Assembly: GCA_964624645.1 (NCBI GenBank)
Contig: CAZVAD010000002.1
Location: forward strand, 1 to 64,000
Reading direction: 5' to 3'
Source of the DNA: Mariniphaga sp964624645
GTDB taxonomy: Bacteria > Bacteroidota > Bacteroidia > Bacteroidales > Prolixibacteraceae
Length of the DNA stretch: 64,000 bases
This document shows positions 1 to 8,801 of the stretch, piece after piece (positions within the stretch are counted from its first letter, which is position 1; each line of letters starts with the position of its first letter). The position numbers and the translations under genes are program-made. Under the pieces are notes generated by a model, which saw nothing but the letters and a program-made list of their open reading frames with translations, had not been told where the DNA came from and did not search any database.

Positions 1-278
1 GGCAATCCGTGGGTATCCCATCCGGCTTTGCGGTGCACCCGGAATCCTTTCATGGTTTTGTAGCGGCAGAAAATATCCTTGATGGCGCGCGCCATCACAT
101 GGTGAATTCCCGGCATTCCGTTTGCCGAAGGCGGCCCCTCGTAAAAAACGAATGAAGGCCCTCCCTCGCGCGTGGAAATACTCTTGTGAAAAGTATCGTC
201 TTCTTCCCAGCGTTTCAGCACTTCATCATTGACCTGAGATAAATCCAACTGCTTGTATTCCTGAAATTTATTTGACAT
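1..278 (-). CDS. ileS: Isoleucyl-tRNA synthetase, N-terminal part (cut by window edge)
   Basis: The visible 92 residues are the start of a class I aminoacyl-tRNA synthetase that charges tRNA-Ile in the cytoplasm. They begin MSNKFQEYKQLDLSQ and contain the PPSANGMPGIHHV stretch, the HIGH-type ATP-binding motif in its IleRS form, followed by the IKDIFCRYKTMKG and WDTHGLP segments conserved in the family. This form resembles the eukaryote-like IleRS common in Bacteroidota. The ATG at 276-278 is the natural family start. The remaining roughly 1,000 residues lie outside the window. Confidence 0.93.
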   Translation of the reverse strand, partial: MSNKFQEYKQLDLSQVNDEVLKRWEEDDTFHKSISTREGGPSFVFYEGPPSANGMPGIHHVMARAIKDIFCRYKTMKGFRVHRKAGWDTHGL

Positions 279-405
279 AAAACTCTCTTTATCTGCTACA
301 TTCCTTAAAAAAACATGCAAATATAGGAATTTTTTAAGGCGCATGTTTTTAAAAGACAAGCGCCGGCAACGAAATCGGACTTAATGCCGGGATGTTAATG
401 TTTTA

Positions 406-1551
406 TCAACTTATGATTTCTCCGGCCCAGAGTTTTTGAAGAAAAATTTTCCAGGGCAACACCAAAACCTCTCCCATTTGGCGGGGAAAAAGATCGTTCG
501 TTACCAGAATTTGTTGTTTCACCGCATATTCTTCCGAAAAATAGTGTAACCCTTTTGCATGGCGCGGAGTGGCATTTGCAGTTGATTTCACCTCAATAGC
601 GACTTCATGGTCACCCAAAATGAAATCCACTTCAATCTGCGATGTAGTACGCCAGTAAAAAATCGGATAGCGAATCCCGGAATAGCGGCTGTGTGCGTAA
701 ATTTCCTGATAAATGAAATGTTCAAAAGCGTTTCCGAAAACTTCACTCCCCTTCTCAATCCTTCCTCTTCTGAGCAAATGATTGACTATTCCGATATCGA
801 AATAATAAAATTTTGGCGCCAGAATCACCCTGCGCTTGGGTTTTTTCTGAAAGGAAGGAAGATAACGGGCGGTTAATGTGTCCTCCAATATTTGAAAATA
901 TTCCTTTACGGTAGGCGAACTCACCCCGGTTTCTGATGCAATGTTGGTGTAATTCACCATCTCTCCGTTTGAAAATGCAGCCACTTCTAAAAAACGGGAA
1001 AAAGAAGAAATATTACGGACACGCGCTTCAGCCATAATTTCTTCTCTCAGATAATTTCCAACATAGGCCGAAATCCTTTCGCCGGCATTTTCAATCATAT
1101 AATGCCTTGGAAGTAATCCGTTGTTTAACGCACGAATAATATCAAAATCGGGTATTTCATCACTGACCAAAGGAAAAAGCTCAAACCGGAGCGCCCTGCC
1201 TCCCAAAAGATTTGCCTGTGAACGGATTATTTTCCTCGGGCTGGAGCCGCTCAAAACAAACCGGATATTTTTATTTTCAATGAGCCAGTGAACTTCGTCC
1301 AACAATACAGGAAGTTTCTGAATCTCATCAATGACCACAGGGCCTTTGATCTGGCTGGCCAGGATAATTTCCCTCAGTTGGGAAGGATTTCTGTGCAACT
1401 GTTCAAAAACATCAGTGAGCAGCAGGTCAAACCATAAGGAATCGGGGAAAAGCGATTTCAGCAGCGTACTTTTCCCGGTTTGCCGTGCTCCCCATAAAAA
1501 TAAGCTTTCATTTTCTGAGTTTCTGAGCTCCAATTTTCGTTTATAAAACAT
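406..1551 (-). CDS. AAA ATPase with C-terminal DUF4143 domain
   Basis: A 381-residue P-loop ATPase of the AAA_14/DUF4143 group. Walker A is GARQTGKS at about residues 21-28 and Walker B is VVIDE at about 72-76, followed by a sensor-like LSGSS at 100-104. A winged-helix-like stretch lies near 190-250, and the C-terminal DUF4143 part carries EVDFIL and AIEVKST, matching the D...ExK pattern of restriction-endonuclease-like folds. The cellular role of the family is not established; it is common and often strain-variable in Bacteroidota. The ATG at 1549-1551 is chosen; an in-frame GTG at 1560 would add three residues but overlaps the upstream repeat. The gene stands alone. The tandem repeat directly before the start suggests regulation, possibly autoregulation (inference). 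Confidence 0.88.
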   Translation of the reverse strand: MFYKRKLELRNSENESLFLWGARQTGKSTLLKSLFPDSLWFDLLLTDVFEQLHRNPSQLREIILASQIKGPVVIDEIQKLPVLLDEVHWLIENKNIRFVLSGSSPRKIIRSQANLLGGRALRFELFPLVSDEIPDFDIIRALNNGLLPRHYMIENAGERISAYVGNYLREEIMAEARVRNISSFSRFLEVAAFSNGEMVNYTNIASETGVSSPTVKEYFQILEDTLTARYLPSFQKKPKRRVILAPKFYYFDIGIVNHLLRRGRIEKGSEVFGNAFEHFIYQEIYAHSRYSGIRYPIFYWRTTSQIEVDFILGDHEVAIEVKSTANATPRHAKGLHYFSEEYAVKQQILVTNDLFPRQMGEVLVLPWKIFLQKLWAGEIIS

Positions 1552-1558
1552 AGCTCCC

Positions 1559-1617
1559 ACTTTAATTTATCAGGATATTTTAAAGCGCTACTTTAATTTA
1601 TCAGGATATTTTAAAGC
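1559..1617 (-). repeat. Two 28-bp direct repeats at the DUF4143 gene start
   Basis: Two identical 28-bp copies (1559-1586 and 1590-1617) are separated by 3 bp, giving a 31-bp period, about three helical turns. The core on the plus strand is TTTAATTTATCAGGATATTT. The proximal copy ends 8 bp before the ATG of the ATPase gene. Position and spacing fit two binding sites for a dimeric or cooperatively binding regulator, or a duplicated promoter. No regulator is identified. Confidence 0.85.
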
Positions 1618-1707
1618 AAAAATAAAGAAATAATTTTTATTTCAAGTATGAAAAGCAAAAAAAGAAAGCCCAATTGACTCAGATACAATATTTCTAACCG
1701 CTCAATC

Positions 1708-2832
1708 TCACTTTTCAACCCCGAACTTATACACACAAACCGAATGGTACGACTCCCCCGGATGAAGAAGGGTTGACGGGAAATCCGGCTGGTTCGGGCT
1801 GTCGGGAAAGTGCTGGGTTTCGAGGCAGAATGATGAACGGAATTCATAGGGTTTCCCGTATTTTCCGGTATCGCTGCCATCAAGGAAATTCCCGCCATAG
1901 AACTGCAATCCCGGTTCATTGGTGTAAACTTCCAGAATACGCCCCGAAACAGGTTCGGTAACTCTTGCCGCGAAGTTCAGTCCGTTGGTGGCAGGCTGCA
2001 ACACCCAGTTGTGGTCATAGCCGTTGCCAAATTTCAACTGTTCAAAATCGCTGTTTACCCGCTCCCCGATGGCTGTCGGCTTACGGAAATCCATGGGAGT
2101 GCCTTCCACCGGGGCGATTTCCCCGGTCGGAATCAGTCCGTCGTCCACAGGAGTGTAGGAATTGGCGTTGATTTGCAGAAAATGGTCATTGATGGTTCCG
2201 TTTCCGGCGCCTTTCAGGTTGAAAAACGAGTGGTGTGTCAGATTCACCGGTGTCGGGCGGTCGGCAGACGCCCGGTATTCAATTTTAAGTTCATCATTAT
2301 CTGTGAGTTGATACTGCACCTTCACGCTCAGGTTGCCGGGATATCCCTCTTCCATGTGTGGCGAAAGGTAGGTGAGCGCCAGGGTCTGTCCGTCCGTCTG
2401 CTCCGCATCCCATGCCACATCGTTAAATCCTTTGGCGCCGCCGTGCAGGTGATTTTCGCCGTTGTTTCGCACCAGTGTATAAACGGTGTCATTCAGCGTG
2501 AATGCTCCGCGGGCGATACGGTTCCCGTAACGGCCAATCAGTGCGCCGTAATAAATTTCATTGGAACTCAGGTAGCCGGCAAGGTTTTCATAACCGGTAA
2601 CGATATCGTCAAAATTTCCGTCTTTATCCGGCACCCACAAGCTGACAACCCGCCCACCGAAATTGGTGATCTGAACCACAAGTCCGTGGCTGTTTTTCAG
2701 CGTAAATAGCTTAATCTGCTTGCCATCAACATGTCCGGTAAAGGTATTCTCATTCACCGGTTCCGGCTGCCGTGGCGTTTGTGTGCAGGAAAACAACGCA
2801 GCAAGCGCAATCCCAAAGATAATCTTTTTCAT
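1708..2832 (-). CDS. galM: Galactose mutarotase (aldose 1-epimerase), lipoprotein
   Basis: A 374-residue aldose 1-epimerase that interconverts alpha and beta anomers of galactose or related sugars. It begins with a lipoprotein signal peptide whose lipobox LFSC places the lipidated Cys at residue 16, so it should act in the periplasm or at the outer membrane rather than in the cytosol. Family signatures are GRYGNRIA, HLHGG, NLTHHSFFNL (active-site His region) and the C-terminal ETQHFPDSPNQPDFPS. Length is normal for the family. It stands alone between the ATPase gene and the divergent nuclease gene, and is probably involved in extracytoplasmic sugar use. Confidence 0.92.
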   Translation of the reverse strand: MKKIIFGIALAALFSCTQTPRQPEPVNENTFTGHVDGKQIKLFTLKNSHGLVVQITNFGGRVVSLWVPDKDGNFDDIVTGYENLAGYLSSNEIYYGALIGRYGNRIARGAFTLNDTVYTLVRNNGENHLHGGAKGFNDVAWDAEQTDGQTLALTYLSPHMEEGYPGNLSVKVQYQLTDNDELKIEYRASADRPTPVNLTHHSFFNLKGAGNGTINDHFLQINANSYTPVDDGLIPTGEIAPVEGTPMDFRKPTAIGERVNSDFEQLKFGNGYDHNWVLQPATNGLNFAARVTEPVSGRILEVYTNEPGLQFYGGNFLDGSDTGKYGKPYEFRSSFCLETQHFPDSPNQPDFPSTLLHPGESYHSVCVYKFGVEK

Positions 2833-2959
2833 TTTTAGTTTTTTAGAAATATGAAGTGTAAATCTAAGGATAAAATGTTTAGAATATACTTATTTTGTAA
2901 TTTTTGAAATTTGTCAGACTTTTCAGCCAAACAAAATTTGATACAGTATTTTAAAAACA

Positions 2960-3514
2960 ATGAAAAAAACAACTTTTTACTTTCTGCTTACCTTCTTAAT
3001 AGTCAGCTTTTCCTGCGTTTCCAAAAGCGGCAAAACCATTTCAGAGCAAAATGAAAGTTCCGTTTCCGGCAAAGTTGTAGCCGTGCTGGATGGCGACACT
3101 TATGATATACTGATTGGAAATGAGAAAATCAGGGTGAGAATGGAGGGGATTGACGCTCCCGAAAGAGGTATGCCGTTCTATCAGGTTTCCAAAAGGTATC
3201 TGTCGGAGCTTTGCTTTGGCAAACAGGTTACTTTGGATGTAACGGGAAAGGATATTTATGGCAGAACCCTGGGGTTCACCTACCTTGATGACGGCAAGGA
3301 GCTGGGAGCGGAAATGCTAAAGGCGGGGCTGGCATGGCACTATAAATACTACAATTCCGACACGGCGCTCGCCAATCTGGAGCTTGAAGCCAGAAAACTG
3401 CGAAAAGGTTTATGGGTGGATAAAAACCCGAAGGCGCCATGGGAAATCAGAAAACTAAGGAGGCAGGGCATTTCAACCAAGGATTCGTTCAACATCAGAG
3501 AAAGCCAGCGATGA
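2960..3514 (+). CDS. Thermonuclease (SNase-like) lipoprotein
   Basis: A 184-residue staphylococcal-nuclease-fold protein. A signal peptide with lipobox SFSC is followed by the SNase domain: VLDGDTYD, VRMEGIDAPERG (the first catalytic Arg and the Glu) and DIYGRTLG (the second catalytic Arg), so all three catalytic residues appear intact. It should cleave nucleic acids with calcium at the cell envelope. Its TGA overlaps the ATG of rnhB (ATGA, 3511-3514), indicating translational coupling between the two nuclease genes. Confidence 0.9.
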   Translation: MKKTTFYFLLTFLIVSFSCVSKSGKTISEQNESSVSGKVVAVLDGDTYDILIGNEKIRVRMEGIDAPERGMPFYQVSKRYLSELCFGKQVTLDVTGKDIYGRTLGFTYLDDGKELGAEMLKAGLAWHYKYYNSDTALANLELEARKLRKGLWVDKNPKAPWEIRKLRRQGISTKDSFNIRESQR

Positions 3515-4143
3515 AATTCACGGCAACCCCAAAAACAGCTTCCATGCTTTTATCCGGCTACCATAAGGACAAACTTGAAGCCGGCTGCGATGAAGCCGGG
3601 CGGGGTTGTCTGGCGGGGCCGGTGGTGGCTGCGGCGGTAATTCTACCGCCCGATTTCGATTACGGAATTCTGAACGACTCCAAAAAACTCACCGAAAAAC
3701 AACGGAAAAGCCTGCGCTTACTGATTGAGGAGAAAGCCCTGGCGTGGGCGGTGGAAATGGTCTCCAACCGGGAAATTGACAAGGTAAACATTCTGAACGC
3801 CTCATTTTTAGCCATGAACCGGGCGGTGGAAAAGCTCACCATAAAACCGGAGCATCTGCTGATTGACGGGAACCGCTTTCGCCCGCAAAGCAATATTCCG
3901 TTCACCTGTTTCGTGAAGGGCGATGCGCGCTTCTACCCGATTGCCGCAGCATCGGTTTTGGCAAAAACCTGGCGCGATGAGTTCATGGAGAAAATCCATG
4001 ACGAATTTCCACAGTATGGCTGGAAAAGCAACAAAGGTTATCCCACAAAAAAGCACCGGCAGGCCATTGCAGAGTCCGGCATCACAAAATATCACCGCTT
4101 GTCTTTTCGTTTGCTGAATGAACAGATGGAATTGAAGTTTTGA
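3511..4143 (+). CDS. rnhB: Ribonuclease HII
   Basis: A cytoplasmic endonuclease that removes RNA from RNA-DNA hybrids and misincorporated ribonucleotides. The 210-residue product has GCDEAGRGCLAGP (catalytic Asp27-Glu28), LLIDGNRF (third acidic residue), and SVLAKTWRD with the final catalytic Asp, followed by GYPTKKH. The chosen ATG (3511) overlaps the stop of the preceding nuclease gene; an internal ATG at 3544 would also leave a complete domain and matches the usual family N-terminus. Confidence 0.93.
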   Translation: MKFTATPKTASMLLSGYHKDKLEAGCDEAGRGCLAGPVVAAAVILPPDFDYGILNDSKKLTEKQRKSLRLLIEEKALAWAVEMVSNREIDKVNILNASFLAMNRAVEKLTIKPEHLLIDGNRFRPQSNIPFTCFVKGDARFYPIAAASVLAKTWRDEFMEKIHDEFPQYGWKSNKGYPTKKHRQAIAESGITKYHRLSFRLLNEQMELKF

Positions 4144-4165
4144 ATTTTCTTCTTAACTTAACCGC

Positions 4166-5044
4166 ATGAAACATCTTGCAACCATATTGTTAGTGGTACT
4201 TCCGTTTTGGCTTTCAGCACAAAACGATACGGTGATATATTATGGTGTGAACGGAAAAATGACAGACACGAGTCATCCGGTTTTGAGAAAAATCATCAAA
4301 TACAAAAATAAGAAGCGCATAAAGATCATTACCGGGAAACATTTGGAAAATGACGAATGGGCTATAAATTACACTGAAAAGATTTCCCGCAAAAAGGCGG
4401 ACCTGTATGATATCCGGGTGAAAGGGAAGGACTTTTCAGAGCAGATTACCCGGGAGTTTGTTTTGCAACCTGACGGCACATTTCATTTCACAGATTTGCA
4501 GGACGACAAGCTGAAACGTACGGGAACATCATTGTCAAAAATACCGCTTACTTTTCATGGCGAGCTCACAGAATATTATTCCAATGGAAATATCAAGTCC
4601 GTTTCAGTTTATGAAAACAACGAACTGATTTCAAACCGGAACCTGAAGCCAGACGGCGAAAAATATATTGACAATATTTTTTATTCCGTGGAAAGAGAAC
4701 CCCGCTTCCTGCCGGGAATGCAGGAATTGCACAGCCATGTGCTGAAAACATTCAGGGATTCGGGCATTGACCTTTCACAACTGGAAGGTCGCATTGTGGT
4801 TGGTTTTGTGGTAATGGAAACCGGGAAAATTGAAGGTGTGCGCATCGAAAAAGGAATAGGAAATGAGTTGAATAATCTGGCGCTTCAGGCTTTTTTCACT
4901 TTGCAGGGCGACTGGCAACCCGCCAGCATCAACGGTGAAAATGTCAGGTTTTACCAACTTTTCCCCATCAATTTCATCTACCGGAAACATGACTTTGATT
5001 ATCTGGAGATGAGAGGAAGTATGTTATACTGGCAGGTTAATTAA
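4166..5044 (+). CDS. Secreted protein with TonB C-terminal-like domain
   Basis: A 292-residue protein with a cleavable-looking signal peptide (cleavage near SAQ-N, residue 19). The middle contains a MORN/YwqK-like strand pair (GELTEYYSNGNIKSV). The C-terminal ~100 residues (VGFVVMETGKIEGVRIEKG ... FYQLFPINFIYR) match the TonB C-terminal fold. There is no uncleaved transmembrane anchor and no proline-rich periplasmic linker, so it is probably not a classical energy transducer. Its function is unknown. It is followed 24 bp later by a lipoprotein gene in the same direction. Confidence 0.75.
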   Translation: MKHLATILLVVLPFWLSAQNDTVIYYGVNGKMTDTSHPVLRKIIKYKNKKRIKIITGKHLENDEWAINYTEKISRKKADLYDIRVKGKDFSEQITREFVLQPDGTFHFTDLQDDKLKRTGTSLSKIPLTFHGELTEYYSNGNIKSVSVYENNELISNRNLKPDGEKYIDNIFYSVEREPRFLPGMQELHSHVLKTFRDSGIDLSQLEGRIVVGFVVMETGKIEGVRIEKGIGNELNNLALQAFFTLQGDWQPASINGENVRFYQLFPINFIYRKHDFDYLEMRGSMLYWQVN

Positions 5045-5068
5045 AATATTCACTAAAAATCAAGAATC

Positions 5069-5866
5069 ATGAAAAAAATCATTCAAATTCTGCTTTTGGT
5101 TTTTCTGATTTCATCGTGCAATCAGAAAACCGCTACTGACGAACCGGTTGAAATTTCAGGCGTTGAAAACCGGATGGCAATGGCTCCGATGGCGGTGCAA
5201 AGGAGCGCAGCACTTCCGCCGCAACAGGAGGAGATGCCTGTTGAACAGGAAGTTGTCAGCAAAAAAATCATCAAGGACGGACGAATGGGCATCCGGGTTA
5301 CTGAACTCGAAAAAACGAAATCGGAAATTGACACTTTGCTGGGTATTTACAAAGCCTATTATGCCAACGAGAATTTCAACAACAGCGAATGGGAATCTTC
5401 CTATTCCCTGAAAATCAGAATACCTGCTGAAAATTTTGATTCTTTCATTGCTGCGGTCAGAACCGGGAAAGGCGAGGTTTTATATCAGGAAATTGATGCC
5501 CGCGATGTTACCGACCAGTTTATTGATCTGGAGACCCGGCTCGAAAACAAGAGAAATTACCTGAGCCGTTATACCGATTTACTGAAACAGGCAAAAACCG
5601 TCAAGGAAATTTTAGATATTCAGGAGAGAATCCGGGCGCTGGAAGAAGAGATAGAAAGCACAACCGGAAGGCTCAAGTATTTAAGCAATCAGGTGAGTTT
5701 CAGCACGCTCAATTTGACAATCTCCCAACGGCATGATTTCAAATACAATCCCGAAAAGCAGGATAAATTTTGGGAGCGGCTGAAGCAGTCGCTGTCCAAA
5801 GGGTGGTTCGGACTGGTGGATATCGTACTTTTTGCCATAAAAATCTGGCCGCTGTGGGCTGTTTTG
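5069..5866 (+). CDS. DUF4349 domain lipoprotein, C-terminus lost in assembly gap
   Basis: The visible 266 residues start with a lipoprotein signal (LISSC). A DUF4349 domain runs from about residue 65: IIKDGRMGIRV, then a long helical section with YQEIDARDVTDQFIDLETRL and a coiled-coil-like stretch of heptads (about residues 165-215). A hydrophobic segment LVDIVLFAIKIWPLWAVL at the end is the expected C-terminal membrane anchor. The family has no established biochemical function. The open reading frame runs into the N run at 5867, so only a short cytoplasmic tail is probably missing. Confidence 0.85.
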
Positions 5867-5966
5867 NNNNNNNNNNNNNNNNNNNNNNNNNNNNNNNNNN
5901 NNNNNNNNNNNNNNNNNNNNNNNNNNNNNNNNNNNNNNNNNNNNNNNNNNNNNNNNNNNNNNNNNN
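5867..5966. other. Assembly gap 1 (100 N)
   Basis: Exactly 100 unknown bases, the conventional placeholder for a gap of unknown length. The flanking ends share no visible overlap. It separates the DUF4349 gene from a minus-strand gene that ends 11 bp after the gap. Confidence 0.99.
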
Positions 5967-5976
5967 GGAAACCCGG

Positions 5977-6681
5977 CTATCTGATTTTTTCCAAATAAAG
6001 TTTTCTGATCTGGCTCAGATACTCCACATCGGACTGGCTGGAGTGGATGCGCACAAATTCGGTGAGCTTTCCGTCTTTGAAAAATGACCCGGATGCGGCG
6101 TCAAATTCATGCCCCTCCCAGTTGTATTTCACATCCATGGTTACCTTGACAAACGCTGACGGCTTAAGGTATTTGGAAATTTCGATATAGCCGAAACATT
6201 CATCCTTTTCCTCCACATAAATCCCTTCGGCCAATTTTTCAAGCTCCATGAATTTTACAATCTTCACTTCAGCTTCCAGTTTTCCCCTGATTTTTTTATC
6301 CATCAGAAAATGAATATTCTGCTTTTTGTATGCTTCCTGGATTTTTACCACCATGTCAATTTCTGACAGATGGCGAAGGCGGATAACATTAAGCAGCTGA
6401 GACCCCAGATTGATGTATCCCTTTCCCCCGTCGAAATTCCAGTTATACTCCTTTTCAATGTTAAGCGTTGCCCGCAAAACCTCTTCCAGCGGATATTGCT
6501 TGTCAAGCACCAGATACAGATATATCGGATGCGGTTTGGTGGGAGTTTCGTGATAATAGCCCGGAAACTGGTCCATCGCCTCAAAAACCAGGCTGTTTTC
6601 CAGTACTTTTTCTTCTACCGGAATGATGGTGACGAGCTTCGTCAGATTAGTGAAAACTTCTATTTTTTTGTTCTGTTCCAT
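5977..6681 (-). CDS. Conserved protein of unknown function
   Basis: A 234-residue soluble protein starting MEQNKKIEVFTNLTKLV. No signal peptide or membrane segment is visible. Mixed alpha/beta composition with GYYHETPTKPHPIYLYLVLD near the N-terminus and repeated charged stretches later. I do not recognise the family. The ATG at 6681 is preferred because the alternative ATG at 6702 lies within the divergent promoter of the neighbouring metalloprotease gene. The gene ends at TAG 5977, just beyond assembly gap 1, and is complete. Confidence 0.65.
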   Translation of the reverse strand: MEQNKKIEVFTNLTKLVTIIPVEEKVLENSLVFEAMDQFPGYYHETPTKPHPIYLYLVLDKQYPLEEVLRATLNIEKEYNWNFDGGKGYINLGSQLLNVIRLRHLSEIDMVVKIQEAYKKQNIHFLMDKKIRGKLEAEVKIVKFMELEKLAEGIYVEEKDECFGYIEISKYLKPSAFVKVTMDVKYNWEGHEFDAASGSFFKDGKLTEFVRIHSSQSDVEYLSQIRKLYLEKIR

Positions 6682-6696
6682 AATGTGGTATCTTTG
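6667..6696 (+). promoter_or_regulatory. Bacteroidota-type promoter (TTTG-N18-TATCTTTG)
   Basis: TTTG at 6667-6670 and TATCTTTG at 6689-6696, separated by exactly 18 nt, match the -33/-7 consensus of the Bacteroidota primary sigma factor. It would start transcription about 10 nt before the metalloprotease ATG at 6714, and it overlaps the first codons of the divergent gene. Confidence 0.6.
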
Positions 6697-6713
6697 GTTC
6701 ATTTATTAAACGC

Positions 6714-7412
6714 ATGGCAAGCAAAGTAGTTTATTTTAAAAGCATCGGAGCGGTAACTTTTTTCCGCAACAGGCGTTCTAAAAATATAAAAATTAGTGTT
6801 AAACCCGACAATTCCGTTCTGATTTCTTTTCCTTTTTCCGCTACGGAAAAACAAGTTTTGAAATTTTTATCCGAAAGTGAACCATGGATCAGGGAAAAGC
6901 AACACAAATCCCTGATGAAAAGAAAGGAATACAAGGCGGGAGATGAGATAAAAACAAAAATGCATCACCTGGAATTGCATTCGGGGGCTGATTATAAAAT
7001 TGATGTGATGGAAAAAAGGCTCAGGATTTTTCATCCGGATTTTGGCTCCGAAGCCGGGCGCCGGGCTTTGGAAGATATTCTGGAAAGGGTTTACCGGGTG
7101 GAAGCGCATCTTCTTTTGCCGGAACGGCTGAAAGCGATTGCCAGTCAGCATGGTTTCCGCTACAACAAGGTTACCATCCGGAACAACAGACGAAACTGGG
7201 GAAGCTGTTCCTCCGCCAACAACATCAGCCTGAACCTGCAGATGATGAAACTTCCCGATGAACTGATCGATTATATCCTGCTGCATGAGCTGGTGCATAC
7301 AGAAATAAAGGACCACAGCGAACGGTTCTGGAAAAAGCTTGATGAATGTTCCGGTTTTCGTGCCCGTGAACTGGCGCAGGAAGTTAAAAAATATTCAACT
7401 TACACATTGTAG
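6714..7412 (+). CDS. YgjP-like zinc metallopeptidase (SprT/WLM-like)
   Basis: A 232-residue protein of the YgjP/DUF45 family of gluzincin-like metallopeptidases. The C-terminal half has RRNWGSCSS, the substrate-fold signature, then LLHELVHTEIKDHSERFW, which gives the HExxH zinc motif with the third ligand His nearby. No signal peptide, so cytoplasmic. Substrate in this organism is unknown. The dgt ATG follows 2 bp after the stop, so the two genes are very likely cotranscribed. Confidence 0.87.
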   Translation: MASKVVYFKSIGAVTFFRNRRSKNIKISVKPDNSVLISFPFSATEKQVLKFLSESEPWIREKQHKSLMKRKEYKAGDEIKTKMHHLELHSGADYKIDVMEKRLRIFHPDFGSEAGRRALEDILERVYRVEAHLLLPERLKAIASQHGFRYNKVTIRNNRRNWGSCSSANNISLNLQMMKLPDELIDYILLHELVHTEIKDHSERFWKKLDECSGFRARELAQEVKKYSTYTL

Positions 7413-7414
7413 CG

Positions 7415-8749
7415 ATGCATTGGAACAAATTACTCACCACCCGGCGGTTGGGCATGGACAAAGGGAGACCCGGACAGCAGACCGATGACCGCACGCAGTT
7501 TCAGCGCGATTATGACCGCATCATTTTTTCGTCCCCTTTTCGCCGGATGCAAAACAAAACCCAGGTTTTTCCGCTTCCGGAACACATTTTTGTGCATAAC
7601 CGGCTCACACACAGCCTTGAAGTGGCAAGCGTGGGACGATCGCTCGGAAATCTTGCCGCCGAAAAGGCGGCTTCGGAAAACCCGGAAAATCCGCTGGCAC
7701 AGGAAATCGGCACGATTGTTTCCACAGCCTGCCTTGCCCACGACATGGGAAACCCGCCTTTCGGACATTCGGGGGAATCGGCAATTTCCGCTTTTTTTCA
7801 GAATAATGCCGGCAAAGAGTTTCAGGGAAAGCTCTCCCCGCAGCAGTGGAATGATTTTATCCGTTTTGACGGGAATGCCAATGCTTTCCGGATTCTCACC
7901 CATCAGTTCACCGGAAAACGCCGGGGTGGATTTGCCCTCACTTTCCCCACCCTGGCAAGTATCGTTAAATATCCGTATGAATCTTCCCTCTCAACCGGCC
8001 AGAAGTTTGGTTTTTTTCAGTCTGAAAAAGAGAATTTCCAAGAAATTGCCACTGAATTGCAAATTCCCCGGAAAAACAGAGAACACCTCGCTTTTGCCCG
8101 CTATCCCCTGGTTTATCTCGTGGAAGCCGCTGATGATATCTGCTACCAGATTATGGACATTGAAGATGCCTACAAGCTGAATATATTGTCGTATGACCGG
8201 GTGAAGGAGCTTTTTTTGAATTTTTATGATCCTTCCGAAGACAAAAAATCATTGAAAAGTATCGGGGACACCTTGCAGCGGGTTTCCGACAGGAATGAGC
8301 AAATCAGCTATTTGCGCGCCGGGGTTATCGGGAAGCTGATTTATGAAAGCTTTCAGGTGTTCCGCAATAATTACGAAGCAATTCTGGACGGAAATTTCAA
8401 AGGCAGCCTGATTGCTTCGCTGAAAGACCCGCAGGCAGCGGCAATGAAACGGGTAAAACGGGTTTCCTTTGATGAAGTTTATGCGCACCGCTCCGTGGTG
8501 GAGATTGAAATTGCCGGTTTCCGGATTATCGGCACATTGCTGGAAGAATTTGTCGGGGCGGTGGTTGAACCGGATAATCAATACAACCGGAAAATTTTGT
8601 CGCTGCTGCCGGAACAATACAAACCCCAAAGTGAAGATATTTACCATAAAATTCAGTCGGCTGTGGATTTTATTTCGGGAATGACCGATATTTTTGCCCT
8701 TGACCTGTACCGGAAAATTAAGGGAATCAGCCTGCCGGGGGTGGTCTGA
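7415..8749 (+). CDS. dgt: Deoxyguanosinetriphosphate triphosphohydrolase-like protein
   Basis: A 444-residue HD-domain dNTP triphosphohydrolase that cleaves dGTP (or other dNTPs) to the nucleoside and triphosphate. The metal site is visible as NRLTHSLEVA (His66), CLAHDMGNPPFGHSGE (His109-Asp110) and YLVEAADDICYQIMDIEDA (final Asp). Length fits the family. It starts 2 bp after the metallopeptidase gene. The role is nucleotide pool control or defence against foreign DNA; substrate specificity cannot be read from sequence. Confidence 0.92.
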   Translation: MHWNKLLTTRRLGMDKGRPGQQTDDRTQFQRDYDRIIFSSPFRRMQNKTQVFPLPEHIFVHNRLTHSLEVASVGRSLGNLAAEKAASENPENPLAQEIGTIVSTACLAHDMGNPPFGHSGESAISAFFQNNAGKEFQGKLSPQQWNDFIRFDGNANAFRILTHQFTGKRRGGFALTFPTLASIVKYPYESSLSTGQKFGFFQSEKENFQEIATELQIPRKNREHLAFARYPLVYLVEAADDICYQIMDIEDAYKLNILSYDRVKELFLNFYDPSEDKKSLKSIGDTLQRVSDRNEQISYLRAGVIGKLIYESFQVFRNNYEAILDGNFKGSLIASLKDPQAAAMKRVKRVSFDEVYAHRSVVEIEIAGFRIIGTLLEEFVGAVVEPDNQYNRKILSLLPEQYKPQSEDIYHKIQSAVDFISGMTDIFALDLYRKIKGISLPGVV

Positions 8750-8801
8750 CCGCCGGATGGCAAAAAGTGATTAGTTTTGTATTTTCTTAATATTTTTTGA
8801 T

